Shown here: positions 44,926 through 54,797 of the stretch, in pieces
Position numbering within the stretch: the first letter of the stretch is position 1
Layout: each line of letters opens with the position of its first letter
Assembly: GCA_017471965.1 (NCBI GenBank)
Contig: JAFURF010000054.1
Span: 48,727 to 112,726 of the forward strand
DNA: 64,000 nucleotides
Origin: Bacteroidales bacterium
GTDB taxonomy: Bacteria > Bacteroidota > Bacteroidia > Bacteroidales > UBA932
Reading direction: 5' to 3'
Position numbers and translations under genes: made by a program
The notes under the pieces: generated by a model
Seen by the model: only the letters and a program-made list of their open reading frames with translations
The model's database searches: none
What the model was told of the DNA's origin: nothing

Positions 44926-45334
44926 TCTTCCGGAGGGTGCAAGTTATAGAGCAGAGGAAGGACGGTCTTCTGTCGAAGCGACCAAGGTTGATAATGATAA
45001 TGTGAAGATCAAGGGAGCGTGTGACAGCATCCGCAGGAAGTGCCTGTACTATGAGAGTCAGGTCTTCCGACAACGACAGACAATAGATTCCTTATCCGCA
45101 GAACTCACAGGTGCTTATAATCGGGTTGCAGACCTTGAGACTGCCGTTCAGGCAAGTGAGGCAGCAGCTGCACAGGAGGAGGTCACGCAGAAGCCACCCT
45201 CCGTATGGCACAAATGGTTGTTTGCCGGAATTGTTTTGGGGATAGCACTTAGCGTATTGGCTAAGTTCCTCTGGAATCGAACGGTTGTCGGAACATTCAT
45301 CAAAGGTCTAATTTCAAAATTTAGGAAAGTATGA
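44651..45334 (+). CDS. spanin-like lipoprotein with C-terminal transmembrane segment
   Basis: This 227-residue protein has a lipoprotein signal (MRNLIRGIPLLLVALLMVSC, cysteine 20), coiled-coil regions (about 30-65 and 125-175) and a C-terminal membrane segment (LFAGIVLGIALSVLAKFLW). A lipid anchor at one end and a membrane anchor at the other is the plan of a unimolecular spanin that fuses inner and outer membranes. It overlaps the preceding gene by 275 bases in a different frame and the tail gene by four. Confidence 0.65.
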   Translation: MRNLIRGIPLLLVALLMVSCASKKQYLTTAELLKQEEIRLSQLDSQVRAESARLERMLQERTLDSTKVIKEESEAIPYEESQMTIPIQNLLDLPEGASYRAEEGRSSVEATKVDNDNVKIKGACDSIRRKCLYYESQVFRQRQTIDSLSAELTGAYNRVADLETAVQASEAAAAQEEVTQKPPSVWHKWLFAGIVLGIALSVLAKFLWNRTVVGTFIKGLISKFRKV

Positions 45335-45789
45335 GAAAGGAAGGATATGTTCACGGTAGTAATATGATCCTGTTCGCTACCGAAGACACAACTCCGCTTG
45401 GCCACTCGAAATCTTGTAAGATCAGCAATAAGGCCACCACGAAGAAGAGAGCCACAAAGGAGGCTTCTAATGACGGAAAGTGGTCAGATTCGAGTGTCAG
45501 TGAACTCGCTGTAACGGTTACAAGTGAAGGCTTCAAGTTCACCAAGGAGGGTGAATTCGGCTATGACGAGATGCTCGCTCTTTGGGAGTCAGGAACTCCT
45601 GTCCGCCTGAAGTATGCACATCGTGGCGAGGAGCAGACCAAGTACAGAACAGGTTTGTTCATCATCACCCAGCTTGATGAGGATTCTCCAGCTGATGACG
45701 ATACCACTTATTCAGTAACTTTTGAGAATACTGGAAAGGTGGAAACCGTTACAGTTGATGGTGGAGCAGAAGCATCGGCAGAAGGGTGA
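45331..45789 (+). CDS. putative tail tube protein
   Basis: The 152-residue protein (start overlapping the preceding stop in ATGA; an ATG at 45364 is an alternative) has GHSKSCKISNKATTKKRATK and KWSDSSVSELAVTVTSEGFK, then YDEMLALWESGTPVRLKYAH and YSVTFENTGKVETV. This resembles TP901-type tail tube proteins of Bacteroidales phages. It is followed by the tail chaperone genes, as usual in long-tailed phages. Confidence 0.75.
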   Translation: MRKEGYVHGSNMILFATEDTTPLGHSKSCKISNKATTKKRATKEASNDGKWSDSSVSELAVTVTSEGFKFTKEGEFGYDEMLALWESGTPVRLKYAHRGEEQTKYRTGLFIITQLDEDSPADDDTTYSVTFENTGKVETVTVDGGAEASAEG

Positions 45790-45805
45790 TAAGTAGCACT
45801 GAATA

Positions 45806-45830
45806 AGCAGCCGGATCGCCCGGCTGCTTT
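45806..45830 (+). terminator. hairpin after the tail tube gene
   Basis: AGCAGCCGG and CCGGCTGCT form a stem around ATCGC, followed by TTGATT. It probably attenuates transcription so that the tail tube mRNA exceeds the chaperone mRNA. Confidence 0.6.
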
Positions 45831-45852
45831 GATTAACTAACAAAACTGAGAT

Positions 45853-46161
45853 ATGAAACAGATAAAGATTACCATCGGGGGCACGGAATACCCCTATCAG
45901 GAGACAATGGGAGCGATGCTCGCATTCAAGAGAGAAACAGGACTTGATATTACACAGGTGGCTCCGGAAGATACCGAGAACAACCTGAAGTATATGTATC
46001 AGGTTGTCAAACATACCTGTAAGGTTACGGGCAGGGAGTTCAAGATGACTTTTGAAGAGTTTGTGGACAATTTCCATTCTCTTGAGTATAGCCGTCTGCT
46101 TCTTGATATAGCAGATCAGGTGTCGGACTTTCAGAAGGGTGCTGCTCCAAAAAAAAAGTAG
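45853..46161 (+). CDS. tail assembly chaperone, G-like product
   Basis: This 102-residue helical protein (MKQIKITIGGTEYPYQETMG, ending QKGAAPKKK) lies directly upstream of the tape measure gene, the position of lambda G. It ends in an A-tract carrying a slippery heptamer. The -1 frame continues without interruption into the next ORF, so it should also be made as a longer fusion. Confidence 0.82.
   Translation: MKQIKITIGGTEYPYQETMGAMLAFKRETGLDITQVAPEDTENNLKYMYQVVKHTCKVTGREFKMTFEEFVDNFHSLEYSRLLLDIADQVSDFQKGAAPKKK
46149..46158 (+). other. slippery site for -1 ribosomal frameshifting
   Basis: CCAAAAAAAAAG contains A-AAA-AAG in the zero frame immediately before the TAG stop at 46159-46161. Slipping by -1 reads KKKVEPVSIDVLLGIAVGC into the downstream frame. 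Position and sequence match the G/GT frameshift of long-tailed phages. Confidence 0.75.
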
Positions 46162-46478
46162 AGCCTGTCTCTATTGATGTTTTGTTAGGAATTGCTGTCG
46201 GGTGTATAGGCTTGACGGTGGAAGATTTTTCAAGCCTTACACCCACACAATTTGACAGCATATATGCCGAATGGAAGAAGCGACAGGATGCCTTGCTCGA
46301 GGAAGAATGGAAGCAGACTCGCTTCATAGTATGGTCAAGTCTGAGACCATACAGCGAAAAACTCAAGGTGACCGATGTCTTTCCGCTACCATCGGATAAT
46401 GTCAAAGAAGTTCCTGATGAAGCAATAGAACAGGAAGATGATAAAGGATATGAATATTATGTGAAGCTCTGGGAATAA
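46162..46478 (+). CDS. tail assembly chaperone, T-like extension made by frameshift
   Basis: In the -1 frame relative to the G-like gene the sequence is open through VEPVSIDVLLGIAVGCIGLT to the stop at 46478 (about 105 residues after the slip). IYAEWKKRQDALLEEEWKQT is a typical T-domain helix. A separate start (TTG 46182) has no ribosome site, so fusion expression is preferred. Its stop overlaps the tape measure start. Confidence 0.75.
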
Positions 46479-49400
46479 TGTCAAAGAAGGTTACATACGA
46501 GATAGATTTTCAAGGTCGTGATTCGGTCTCTGCAGTTGTGTCAAAGATCGTGTCCGAGATTACCTCTATGGGTGGATCTTCTGCAAGTGCATTGAGGGCA
46601 ATTGCCACAGAACTCACATCACAGGCAGATGCCATCTCGGAATTTGGCCAGCGCAACGTTTCGACCTTTAACGAGGTCAGGAAAGGTGCTGAGGCTGCTA
46701 TGTCCGGAACGGCATCTGCCTATGCTTCTGCCTTGGATTCCATCCGGGCAGATCTTGCCGGGGGAACAGCAGACCTTCAGGGTCAGATCACCCAGCAGAA
46801 GAAGATCATCGCAGAGCTGGAGAAGCAGTATGCCGAACTTGCTGCCAAGAGGGATAGTGCGCCTACGAGTGGAATGAAGGATAGATACTCTAAACAGGCT
46901 GATTCCCTCTTTGCTGAACTGGAAGCAGAACGGCAGGCTCTTGATGCCTTGAAACAGGCACAGGAGGAATACAGGCTGTCTGTCGCTACGATCAGCCGAC
47001 AGATAGAGAAACTCCGTAATGATATGGCCCAGCTCCGTATTGAGGGAAAAGAGAATACGGAGGAATATGAGGCGATGAGGGTCAAGATGGAGGAACTGGC
47101 AACAGCCTATCGTGAGGCTGGAGCAGAACAGAAGGCCCTATCTACTGGAGCAACTCAGATTGGCGGTGTAATCAACGGAATGCAGGGCCTTATGGGCCTT
47201 TATTCTGCCGGATCAGGAATTATCTCAATGTTTACTGATGACAATGAGAGACTGATGGAGGTGCAGACGAAGATGCAGTCTGTTATGGCCGTTATGATGG
47301 GCTTGCAGCAGGTTGCCAATACTCTTCACGCCACAAGTGCTTTCAGGATCGTTACGGTCAGGAAAGTCACTGATCTGTGGAGGGCTTCGCAGAACAGACT
47401 CACCGTATCATTGGGGATGTCAACAGCAGCTGCCAATGCCTTCTTGGCGACGGTAACCTTTGGAGCCAGTGTTGTGATCACGGCTGCTGTTACGGCCATA
47501 AGTGCCCTTATTCGCAAAAACAAGGAGCAGAAGGAAGCACAGGAAGCAGAGGCCAAGGCTGTGGCAGAACAGCAGCAGAATATACGCACATCCGTATCAA
47601 ACAGCATATCTGCACAACTTGTGGCGTACAGAAAACTGCAGAGTGAGTGGAAATCCCTTCAGGGTAACCTTTCCAAGCAGAACAAGTTTATCGAGGAAAA
47701 TCAGAAGGAGTTTGGTGATCTTGGTGTCGCAGTGAATGATGTAAGGGATGCCGAGAATCTTCTGATCAACAATGAGGCAGCATTCATTCAATCCATCAAA
47801 AACAAGGCGATGGCTGCTGCAGCAATGGAACTTGCCACTCAGAAGTATAAGGCTGCTATTGAGCAGATGATGCTTGCAGAAGAGGCTATGAAACCAACTG
47901 ATGAGGATATTGTCCACGCACAGCAAAGCGGAAATTCTGCCATTAGAATGAGGTTTCAGGGGGCGACATCAACGGATGAGATCAATTCTTTACGAGATCC
48001 TCAAACTCAGGGAAAGATATATCAGGATGCTTATGACAGTTATTTGTCTGCTGTGACACGTAGTCGTGCAACCGAATATGAGAATGCTGCACAGGCAGAA
48101 ATAAAGGCTGGTGATGCATACTTTGATATTGTGCAGCAGTATCAACGTAAGGCTGCAGAAGTCCTGTCAGGCGTTGGCATTTCCACCGGAAGTGCCTCCG
48201 GAGGTGGCAATACTGCCAGTGTTCCTATGGCTGGAAGCATTGCGGAGATTGAGAGTAAACTTGAAGACCTGAGGAATAAACTCAGCCTTGCTTCAGCAGA
48301 AGAGAGGGCTACCATTCAGGGTGACATCAATCTATGGCAGGAAAAGTTGAACGTAATATATGCAGAACTGGAGGCATTAAGCCTCCCTGTCTCTGTGGAG
48401 TCTCTTTCAGATCTTCAGACAGTCATATCGTATTACGAAAGGCAGTTGCAGACAGCCGGGGAGTCCGAGAGGGCACAGATCCAGCAGACGATCAACGCAT
48501 ACAAGAGAAAGAAGGAAAGCATTGAGGATAGTTTGAAGTCAGTAGGTATCAGTGCAGATCCTAAGACTTTGGATGAGTTGAATGCCTCCTTGAGATATTA
48601 TCAGGAGATGCTCGGAAAGGCAGCACCTGAAGATCGTGCCGGAATACAAGAGACCATCAGCGGACTCCAGTCTGAAATCGATCTCATTGAAAGCACTCTT
48701 GCAGCCTTGAGTGTTCCGGTCAATCCGGTATCTCTTCAGGATTATGAAAGATGTATTGAGGCTCTTGAGATCAAACTTCAGACAGCTGGAGAAGCTGAGA
48801 GAGCAGAGATTCAGAGAGCGATCAATGCCTATCGGGCAAAGAAACAGGCAATCGAGGACTCGTTGTCAATGGTAGAGGTCTCGGATATGTTTCCGGACAT
48901 AGATGTAAACAGCGACATTATAATATCCCTTCAGACAAGGCTGGTCGGGGCAGATATAGCCAAACAGAAGATTCAGGAACTTCAGGCAATGTCCGCTGTC
49001 GCACAGACTGAAGAGGAAAAGGAGGCAATTGAACAGGCGATTAAGTCCTGGTCTAAATATACAGGAACGATGACTACAGCAGCCACCAAGGGTGAAGCAG
49101 CCGGACAGATCATCAGTTCAATTGGAAGTGTGATGGGGCAGATGTCCGGGGCTGTTGAAGGTAATGCTTCAGACTGGCTGTCTTGGGGTGCAAATGTCCT
49201 CAGTTCCATCGCAGCCTTGATTCCACAGCTGGTGACTTTATGCACAGCAAATACGGCTGTTGCAGCGACGGGAGCAGCAGCCTCCTGTGCAAGCATTCCA
49301 GTTGTAGGATGGGTGATGGCCGGAGCTGCAGCACTTGGTCTCGTTGCGACACTCGCATCCATACCGAAGTTTGCGGACGGAGGTATCATCTCCGGGCCGA

Positions 49401-49591
49401 CACTCGGACTGATGGGAGAATACTCCGGAGCATCCAACAATCCGGAGGTCGTGGCTCCTTTGAGCAAACTGAAGGGAATGCTTGATTCCGGAAATGACGA
49501 CGGCCCGTCAGAGGTTACGTTCAGGATAGAGGGCAGGACTCTTGTCGGACTGCTTGAGAAGTATAACAGAAAACGTAAGAGGGTGGAATAA
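46478..49591 (+). CDS. tail tape measure protein
   Basis: The 1037-residue protein has long coiled coils (about 90-220), hydrophobic segments near residues 320-350 and 925-965, and the C-terminal FADGGIISGPTLGLMGEYSG typical of tape measures. Between about residues 590 and 800 a unit of 60-65 residues recurs three times. Each copy shows LxVPV..SL.D...., then QLQTAGESERAQIQQTINAY, then a KKESIEDSL-type stretch. It sets tail length and may help DNA entry. Confidence 0.93.
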   Translation: MSKKVTYEIDFQGRDSVSAVVSKIVSEITSMGGSSASALRAIATELTSQADAISEFGQRNVSTFNEVRKGAEAAMSGTASAYASALDSIRADLAGGTADLQGQITQQKKIIAELEKQYAELAAKRDSAPTSGMKDRYSKQADSLFAELEAERQALDALKQAQEEYRLSVATISRQIEKLRNDMAQLRIEGKENTEEYEAMRVKMEELATAYREAGAEQKALSTGATQIGGVINGMQGLMGLYSAGSGIISMFTDDNERLMEVQTKMQSVMAVMMGLQQVANTLHATSAFRIVTVRKVTDLWRASQNRLTVSLGMSTAAANAFLATVTFGASVVITAAVTAISALIRKNKEQKEAQEAEAKAVAEQQQNIRTSVSNSISAQLVAYRKLQSEWKSLQGNLSKQNKFIEENQKEFGDLGVAVNDVRDAENLLINNEAAFIQSIKNKAMAAAAMELATQKYKAAIEQMMLAEEAMKPTDEDIVHAQQSGNSAIRMRFQGATSTDEINSLRDPQTQGKIYQDAYDSYLSAVTRSRATEYENAAQAEIKAGDAYFDIVQQYQRKAAEVLSGVGISTGSASGGGNTASVPMAGSIAEIESKLEDLRNKLSLASAEERATIQGDINLWQEKLNVIYAELEALSLPVSVESLSDLQTVISYYERQLQTAGESERAQIQQTINAYKRKKESIEDSLKSVGISADPKTLDELNASLRYYQEMLGKAAPEDRAGIQETISGLQSEIDLIESTLAALSVPVNPVSLQDYERCIEALEIKLQTAGEAERAEIQRAINAYRAKKQAIEDSLSMVEVSDMFPDIDVNSDIIISLQTRLVGADIAKQKIQELQAMSAVAQTEEEKEAIEQAIKSWSKYTGTMTTAATKGEAAGQIISSIGSVMGQMSGAVEGNASDWLSWGANVLSSIAALIPQLVTLCTANTAVAATGAAASCASIPVVGWVMAGAAALGLVATLASIPKFADGGIISGPTLGLMGEYSGASNNPEVVAPLSKLKGMLDSGNDDGPSEVTFRIEGRTLVGLLEKYNRKRKRVE

Positions 49592-49592
49592 T

Positions 49593-51791
49593 ATGGCTTT
49601 AGGTATCAGATATCAGAGAAAATTCGCTTCAAAGAAGGGTGTCATTTGGAGAATAGACATCCTTCAGGAAGGCTATGGCGGTACGGAGCCTGTATTCTTT
49701 GATCTTCCGAAGAATTGTCCTCTTGAGATAGAGTGGGCTGAGGCAGATAAGATGGCTCCTGTCCGTCGTTCATCAGCAACTCTCAAACTGATCAGTGACA
49801 ATGACAGACAATTCGTGGATCTGTACACCGTCGAGGTCGGTGCTGTCCGGATGGATGTTTATAGGAACAACGCCCTGTACTGGAGTGGTACTCTTGATAC
49901 AGAATTGTACGAAGAGCCATACGCATATAAGAAAGGCTATGAAGTGACCTTGACCTTTGCCGACTTCGCTTGCCTTGATCGTCTTGATTGGGATAGGAGC
50001 GGACTGATGAGCATACACGATATGATCCTGTACTGCGTCAGCAAGACCGGGATCAACTACACTGATCTGAAAAAGTATATAAGCACACAGGCCGGATATA
50101 CTACACTGACTCTTCAGGAGGTCAATGTCCTTCAGGATAACTTCTATGATGAGGAGGGTGTGGCTCTGTCTGTCGGAGAGGTGCTTGAGGAAATCCTTAG
50201 ACCATTTGCTTTGACAATTGTTCAGAAGGCCGGACATCTTCACATCTATGACATCAATGCTGTCTATACGCAGAACACTTCAGATGTTGAGTGGGATGCC
50301 AAGGATTCTGTTCTCGGAGTTGATGTGGTCTATAACAATGTACGGGTAACATTCTCTCCCTATGCAGATGCAAAGATGATGGAAGGTACGGTGGCGAGGG
50401 ATTCGTCATTAACAGAAGAGAGCGGTGGCCGACTGATCAAGGTGGACTACAAAAAAGACAGTTATGGAAGCCTTACCTCATTGGACGGTTTCAGGTTTCA
50501 TTACAATGATACTCTCGAGAGCAATATGGAACTCTCAAACGGTGCGAAGTTCTTTCAGATATGCCCGATATACAGCGGAAATGAGGATAACGGAGTGGCG
50601 ATGTCTGCCCGATTCGGTGATTGCAGCATTGATAAGGACGGAGCAGTCAATTCTGCCACTTATCAGGCTCTTAATGCCCCGAAGGACTGCGGAACACTTG
50701 CAAATGGCAATGTCAAGGCCAATACGATCATAACCTGTAAGTCCACATATCTCGGCTATATATCATACCGCAGAATGGATTACAAACTCCGTATCAATTT
50801 GGATCTTCTCTTTGATGTCAGATACAACCCGTTTGAAGAGGCCAGCGATCATAATGATAATGCGGAACGCAGTACCGGACTCTTTGGCTGGGGAACAGCC
50901 AACGGCCCGTATCAGAATATGAAGGACTGGTGTAATATCGGTTATGTCCCGATCAGGCTTACACTGAGGGATTCAGACGGCAAGGCGCTGTATCATTATG
51001 AGAATTACAAGGTGCTTGAGAGCGACAGCTACAAGCACGATGGGACGAAATGTAAATGGGTGGCCGGAGAAGGATCGTGGGGTCAGGCTTACCTGTGCTA
51101 TTACAATTTTGAGGACAGAAAGAGCAATACCGGATTCGGTGGCTGGGCTACTAACAAGCAGATCATCGGATACTACCGAGACGGGCTGCCTAAGCAATGG
51201 CAGACCATTGAGGATGGAGAATACATTGACCTTCCTATGTGTGGTGGCTACCTTGTTCTTGAGATTGGAAGCGGAGTGCATCAGTTTGACTACAAGAGGG
51301 AGACAAAGGACATATATTCTTGGACTCGCTGGGTGCTTTATAAAAGCCCTTCAATCACCCTTTGCAAAAAGAACTACAAAGAGGTGGAGACCGAGGATAT
51401 TGAGGATTCTGCTTGGCTTAACAGAGCTGCAAAGGAGGAACTGCCCATCGAGACCATTCTTGGCACGATGACGCAGAGGCACGGAATCCCTAATGCCAAG
51501 GGGCAGTTGTTTGACAATAAATATAACATATACTCAACCTTCAGAAGAGCCGGAGTGGAAGATCGTCTCGAGAGGCTTTTGATAGGTACGGTTTACAGCC
51601 AGTATGCATCACGCCACGATACACTCTCAGGAACAGTCGTCTTGCTTCCTTCATTCGGGATTTATACGGACAGGAGTACCACAGGCAAGTTCCTCTTAAC
51701 CTCGGAAATTCAGGATTGTATGGAGGACACTTCGGAAATCAGTATGGTTGAGATCTCACAAGATAATTATCAGGGAATAGAATACGAATAG
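49593..51791 (+). CDS. phage tail protein (distal tail/baseplate type)
   Basis: The ATG at 49593, directly after the tape measure stop, gives a 732-residue protein beginning MALGIRYQRKFASKKGVIWR. Segments such as LEIEWAEADKMAPVRRSSAT and DVYRNNALYWSGTLDTELYE resemble distal-tail/baseplate hub proteins. The long beta-rich remainder probably forms part of the tail tip. The upstream extension of the frame overlaps the tape measure and is rejected. Confidence 0.72.
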   Translation: MALGIRYQRKFASKKGVIWRIDILQEGYGGTEPVFFDLPKNCPLEIEWAEADKMAPVRRSSATLKLISDNDRQFVDLYTVEVGAVRMDVYRNNALYWSGTLDTELYEEPYAYKKGYEVTLTFADFACLDRLDWDRSGLMSIHDMILYCVSKTGINYTDLKKYISTQAGYTTLTLQEVNVLQDNFYDEEGVALSVGEVLEEILRPFALTIVQKAGHLHIYDINAVYTQNTSDVEWDAKDSVLGVDVVYNNVRVTFSPYADAKMMEGTVARDSSLTEESGGRLIKVDYKKDSYGSLTSLDGFRFHYNDTLESNMELSNGAKFFQICPIYSGNEDNGVAMSARFGDCSIDKDGAVNSATYQALNAPKDCGTLANGNVKANTIITCKSTYLGYISYRRMDYKLRINLDLLFDVRYNPFEEASDHNDNAERSTGLFGWGTANGPYQNMKDWCNIGYVPIRLTLRDSDGKALYHYENYKVLESDSYKHDGTKCKWVAGEGSWGQAYLCYYNFEDRKSNTGFGGWATNKQIIGYYRDGLPKQWQTIEDGEYIDLPMCGGYLVLEIGSGVHQFDYKRETKDIYSWTRWVLYKSPSITLCKKNYKEVETEDIEDSAWLNRAAKEELPIETILGTMTQRHGIPNAKGQLFDNKYNIYSTFRRAGVEDRLERLLIGTVYSQYASRHDTLSGTVVLLPSFGIYTDRSTTGKFLLTSEIQDCMEDTSEISMVEISQDNYQGIEYE

Positions 51792-51794
51792 GAT

Positions 51795-53375
51795 ATGAAG
51801 AATTATAATGTCAGAACGGTCAGCAGAACTGCAACCCCACGAAGCAAGCGACTTCGTGAGGCCGGGGTGTCTGTGTCCGGAGTGATAGGTTCTTCAGCTC
51901 CATCAACAGGAGGCTCGGACATATCATCGAATTGTGATGGCCATACACATTCCAACAAGGCAGCACTGGATGCGATGTCCATTGACAATGCATTCTATCT
52001 GTGGCTAAAGCAGAAGATTGAGGGAGAGGACAACTCTTCAAGACAGAAGGTCAAGGCTGGATTTGCGGATGATGCTGCACACGCAACAGAGTCAGACCAC
52101 TCGAAGGATTCTGACCTGTGGGCCGGACACAAGTTCGCAGACTATATGGATCAGCCTGTAAGGAAGTCCGATATCGTTGAATTTGCAAAGGCGATCCTTG
52201 GTATTGTTGTCTCCCCTGACTTCATTTCCGGAATTGAAACCGGGTGTGGTTGGAAGATTGACGAAGGAGGCAATGGTGAAATGACATCCCTGACACTTCG
52301 CTCATTTTTGAAAGTACCGACCTTGATCTATAACAAGGTAAGGGTTACTGGAGGTGAGATGTGGAATACTGAAGGTGGAACAATCGCAGAGGTCGCAGCA
52401 GACCCGGACAGCGATACTGCTTTCATTCTTACGATGGATCTTGAGGATGGGGATACGATTGAACTTGATGTGGATGATATATGCAAAGGCCATTACAACA
52501 GCAGTGGTGGATTTGTAACGTCATATTTCAGGGTTACAGCAGTTGATCAGCCTTCAAAGACGATGAGGATCGTCTTGGGTGCGGACAGTGAAGTTCCGGG
52601 CGGTATCAATCACCCTCCCGTTGCATATATGAACATTGCGAGGTATGGTAACTTCACCAACAAGGAAAGACAGCGAAGCCAATACTTCAGTTCGTCAGAC
52701 CAGAGAATATCACTGCTTTGTGATGTTGACCAGTACATCATTGAGCCAAAGCATTACAAGGTCGTAATCGGTAACATCCCGGATGCCCTTATTCCTGCAG
52801 ATCTTCCTATTCAAGGACAGCCATCCATCTATCTTGACAATGTCCTTGCCCGGAACTTCTATCAGATAGATAAGACGGGGTCAGTGGTCAAGACGATTCG
52901 AGATCGTGGACTATGGGAAGCGGATCCTGCTGAAGAATACCAGTGCAACAGTGAGATTCAGGATGATGTCTATCACAAGTCCTGCAAATACAGGTGCCTT
53001 GTGGAAGGAACAGCACAGGAGCCTCGCTATGACTCGACTGACTGGTTGCTCATAGCAGGAGATACTACCTTGGTAATGGCCATAGAAAGTACAGCTGGTG
53101 AAACGTTCCTCTATGGAGCGCTGTCAACAGAACTGATTGCAACGGTAAAGAGAGGTCAGGAAGATATAACGGATGGAATCCTCGATGCGGACTGGTCTTG
53201 GAGCAGAGATACAGGAAATCCGGCTGATGATGCGATATGGAATGCAGATCACGCAGGATCCGGCAGACAGATCTCCCTTTCCAATGAAGATCTCACGACT
53301 TCTTCCGGGCGATTTATCTGCACCGCATACGTCAGGGATGGTGCTGTCTCGCTCACCGAAGAAGTGCAGTTTTAA
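51795..53375 (+). CDS. phage tail/baseplate or fibre protein
   Basis: The 526-residue protein has a flexible S/T/R-rich N-terminus (KNYNVRTVSRTATPRSKRLR), ADDAAHATESDHSKDSDLWAGH as in tail-fibre linker regions, and a beta-rich body ending LSNEDLTTSSGRFICTAYVR. It follows the tail-tip gene by three bases. Domain identity uncertain. Confidence 0.65.
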   Translation: MKNYNVRTVSRTATPRSKRLREAGVSVSGVIGSSAPSTGGSDISSNCDGHTHSNKAALDAMSIDNAFYLWLKQKIEGEDNSSRQKVKAGFADDAAHATESDHSKDSDLWAGHKFADYMDQPVRKSDIVEFAKAILGIVVSPDFISGIETGCGWKIDEGGNGEMTSLTLRSFLKVPTLIYNKVRVTGGEMWNTEGGTIAEVAADPDSDTAFILTMDLEDGDTIELDVDDICKGHYNSSGGFVTSYFRVTAVDQPSKTMRIVLGADSEVPGGINHPPVAYMNIARYGNFTNKERQRSQYFSSSDQRISLLCDVDQYIIEPKHYKVVIGNIPDALIPADLPIQGQPSIYLDNVLARNFYQIDKTGSVVKTIRDRGLWEADPAEEYQCNSEIQDDVYHKSCKYRCLVEGTAQEPRYDSTDWLLIAGDTTLVMAIESTAGETFLYGALSTELIATVKRGQEDITDGILDADWSWSRDTGNPADDAIWNADHAGSGRQISLSNEDLTTSSGRFICTAYVRDGAVSLTEEVQF

Positions 53376-53403
53376 CGGGAATTAAAAGCGATTTGAACGA
53401 TAT

Positions 53404-54567
53404 ATGAAAAAGACCAAACGAATAGGTGTCATCTATACACCGCTGAACATTTCAACCGCTTTGATTGAAAAAGGCGGTAGCCTCACTCAGACGCATAGTG
53501 CTGAAAATTCAGAGTTCGTGCCGGACAGGGAACTGACTCCGCTCGTGCTTGTTCCGGAGGTGTATGTCAATGACCCGGACGGGATAATCCCTAATGGCAA
53601 GATCGCATTGAGCAATGTGATGTGGTATGCCTTGCCTCAAGACCTTGTTTCAAATATCGGCTCTTTGTCGTATTTGAACAAGGAAGTGTCGCAGTATCTT
53701 ATAACATCTGCTACACCGGGCTATTCTGTGGCCGAGGACGGCACTCTTACCGTATCGAAGAACATAGACTACCTGAGTCCGGTTGTTCTCGTTTTTACGG
53801 CCAATTATGCGGACGGCAGGAGTGGTAAGATCCTGAGGCTTCAGGCTACTGCCACACTCAGTACCACATCCGTAGCAATATCCCCGTCGCTTACTCTTGA
53901 TAAGCCAGCCACATTCCTATTCAATCCGATGGAAGACACAGGAATGAGAACAATAAATGCGTCTCTGATGATTGGTGGCAAGCCTGTGACATCCTTGGAT
54001 TGTTCGGCAGCCTACTGGTGGTATAAGATCGAGAATGGTGCGGAAGTCCTGATTGATCCGGAGTCGGATCTGTTCTATGAAGGAGGAGTCGGAACAGCCA
54101 GTCTGAAGATAGATCCTCGCTATGTCGATAACTCTCTGTGCATAGTCTGCAAAGCGGAGTACGCCCTTGCCGGGGAAGCACTCCCGGCTGCTCCGACTTC
54201 AAAATGTCAGACGGCAAGGACTACAGTTGTCAGAAGATACCCTGATTATGACTTTGAAAACTATGTTCACGGTGGTGTTGAAGTTCCAACAGGAGCAACG
54301 GTTGTCAAAAATGAGTGTGTGGTTACAGTTGGCCGTAAGGTGCTGGATAGCCCGTCAAAATGGTTTACCGTCAAGTGGTCAATCAAGAAGGCGACACACG
54401 ATGCTGACTGGATGGATATCGGGTATGGCGACAGCATTCTCATAGATGCCAAGGAATTTGAAAACGGGGCTGATGTGGGTCTCGAAGTTGAGCCATTTGA
54501 GCCTCTTGGCCCGATGATGCTCAATGGTGTAGCATTATGTATTGATGGGGAAGTTTTAACATTCTAA
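53404..54567 (+). CDS. phage tail-associated beta-rich structural protein
   Basis: This 387-residue protein (MKKTKRIGVIYTPLNISTAL) is composed of beta-sandwich-like stretches, such as IDYLSPVVLVFTANYADGRS and SLDCSAAYWWYKIENGAEVL, which look Ig-like. It lies in the fibre module between two other structural genes. No specific family recognised. Confidence 0.6.
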   Translation: MKKTKRIGVIYTPLNISTALIEKGGSLTQTHSAENSEFVPDRELTPLVLVPEVYVNDPDGIIPNGKIALSNVMWYALPQDLVSNIGSLSYLNKEVSQYLITSATPGYSVAEDGTLTVSKNIDYLSPVVLVFTANYADGRSGKILRLQATATLSTTSVAISPSLTLDKPATFLFNPMEDTGMRTINASLMIGGKPVTSLDCSAAYWWYKIENGAEVLIDPESDLFYEGGVGTASLKIDPRYVDNSLCIVCKAEYALAGEALPAAPTSKCQTARTTVVRRYPDYDFENYVHGGVEVPTGATVVKNECVVTVGRKVLDSPSKWFTVKWSIKKATHDADWMDIGYGDSILIDAKEFENGADVGLEVEPFEPLGPMMLNGVALCIDGEVLTF

Positions 54568-54569
54568 AT

Positions 54570-54794
54570 ATGAAGAGATACCTATATGCCAAGATACCGG
54601 GGCACAGCGCAGATGTCATCGGTGAGGTGGTGAAGCACCGGAAACGGACTCTCTCCGGAGAGGTCATCATCAACGAAAGTGATCTTCTGCTTTATGGAAA
54701 TGCAGAAGACTCATTTGAAGATAAAGTTAAACAACTGGGCGGTGTTCCGCTCACTAACATTGAAGCGAAACAGGAGCTTCAGAAAAAGGAGTAA
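54570..54794 (+). CDS. small hypothetical phage protein in the fibre module
   Basis: The 74-residue protein (MKRYLYAKIPGHSADVIGEV, ending NIEAKQELQKKE) starts two bases after the preceding stop. No family recognised; possibly a fibre-assembly accessory protein. Confidence 0.55.
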   Translation: MKRYLYAKIPGHSADVIGEVVKHRKRTLSGEVIINESDLLLYGNAEDSFEDKVKQLGGVPLTNIEAKQELQKKE

Positions 54795-54797
54795 GCA

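Noticed and set aside
46182-46478. Independent gene starting at TTG 46182
   Set aside because: No ribosome site, and the frame is open upstream through the slippery A-run, so it is better read as a frameshift extension.
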